From: an uncultured Clostridia bacterium
Lineage (GTDB): Bacteria; Bacillota; Clostridia; Lachnospirales; Lachnospiraceae
Direction of reading: 5' to 3'
Assembly: GCA_947178015.1 (NCBI GenBank)
Contig: CAMWWW010000014.1
Coordinates: 1 to 15,184 of the forward strand
DNA length: 15,184 bases
The translations under genes and the position numbers were made by a program. This document shows positions 15,015-15,184 of the stretch, in pieces (position 1 is the stretch's first letter; every line of letters begins with the position of its first letter). Below the pieces are notes generated by a model, which was given only the letters and a program-made list of their open reading frames with translations, was not told the DNA's origin and searched no databases.

Positions 15015-15042
15015 TTGCAGAAAAATGTGCTAAACTTATAAA
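15015..15042 (+). promoter_or_regulatory. Possible promoter of ychF
   Basis: The plus strand reads TTGCAG (15015-15020), a 16-bp spacer and TATAAA (15037-15042), 75 bases before the ychF ATG. The elements are below consensus. The -10 is embedded in the palindrome AAACTTATAAAAGTTT (15032-15047), where a regulator could bind. Confidence 0.4.
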
Positions 15043-15116
15043 AGTTTTTCTGTAAATTATTCCAAGTATTTTCTGCACGATATTTTATTTTAAGAGAAAG
15101 AAGGGTATATTGAAAT

Positions 15117-15184
15117 ATGAAGCTTGGTATTGTTGGCCTGCCGAATGTCGGCAAAAGTACGTTGTTTAATTCTCTCACAAAGGC
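15117..15184 (+). CDS. ychF: Redox-regulated ATPase YchF (Obg-family), 5' end only
   Basis: The first 22 codons plus two bases are present. They encode MKLGIVGLPNVGKSTLFNSL and continue TK into the window edge. GLPNVGKST is the G1/Walker A P-loop of TRAFAC translation-factor-like GTPases, and the MKLGIVGLPNVGKSTLFN start is typical of YchF/OLA1. That family binds ATP preferentially and associates with ribosomes. An AAGGG RBS (15101-15105) lies 11 bases before the ATG. It is transcribed divergently from lgt. Confidence 0.93.
   Translation, partial: MKLGIVGLPNVGKSTLFNSLTK

Noticed and set aside
1..15184. CRISPR array, tRNA or rRNA genes, prophage or transposase genes
   Set aside because: None is visible: there are no regularly spaced direct repeats other than the MraZ boxes, no transposase or phage motifs, and no RNA gene signatures.

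Overview
The window is a division and cell wall (dcw) cluster from a low-to-mid GC, endospore-forming Firmicute, most likely a clostridial or Lachnospiraceae-type bacterium. The reasons are the B. subtilis-like order mraZ-rsmH-ftsL-ftsI-spoVD-mraY-murD-ftsW/spoVE-murA-divIB-ftsZ, a SpoVD-type PBP with one PASTA domain, a probable spoIIGA start immediately after the ftsZ unit, strong AGGAGG-type ribosome binding sites, and an AT-rich intergenic style. Nearly everything is on the minus strand, so the operon reads from high to low coordinates.

Right edge (14037-15184): lgt (prolipoprotein diacylglyceryl transferase) on the minus strand and the first 23 codons of ychF (Obg-family ATPase) on the plus strand diverge from a 198-bp shared promoter region. 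Next, 13561-14036 is a gene-free stretch. It holds a 157-bp imperfect palindrome (13863-14019, candidate MITE-like element) and the mraZ promoter with a clear array of 10-bp-spaced MraZ boxes.

Main operon (about 13625 down to 524): mraZ autoregulates the cluster and rsmH modifies 16S rRNA. FtsL, two tandem class B PBPs, FtsW/SpoVE and DivIB build the septal synthase complex. MraY, MurD and MurA supply lipid-linked peptidoglycan precursor, and FtsZ is the cytoskeletal scaffold. Notable absences from the cluster are murE, murF, murG, murB, murC and ftsA. ftsZ has its own upstream promoter. spoVD has a candidate sigma-E-type promoter in the gap before it.

Left edge (1-510): an unrecognised 119-aa protein is encoded 13 bp after ftsZ. 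It is followed by a promoter with TTGACA and TATAAT separated by 21 bp, and a perfect Spo0A box overlaps its -35. This is the unusual architecture known for the B. subtilis spoIIG promoter. A strong RBS and the first codons of a gene running off the window follow, inferred to be spoIIGA.

I do not see an undescribed multi-gene system here. The genes are a conserved set, and the items worth a second look are regulatory sites, the palindromic element, a KTA-for-KTG change in SpoVD, start-codon choices and the missing genes. Several starts were moved from the longest ORF on the basis of RBS position: ftsZ (TTG), murA (TTG), mraY, murD, divIB, mraZ and rsmH.
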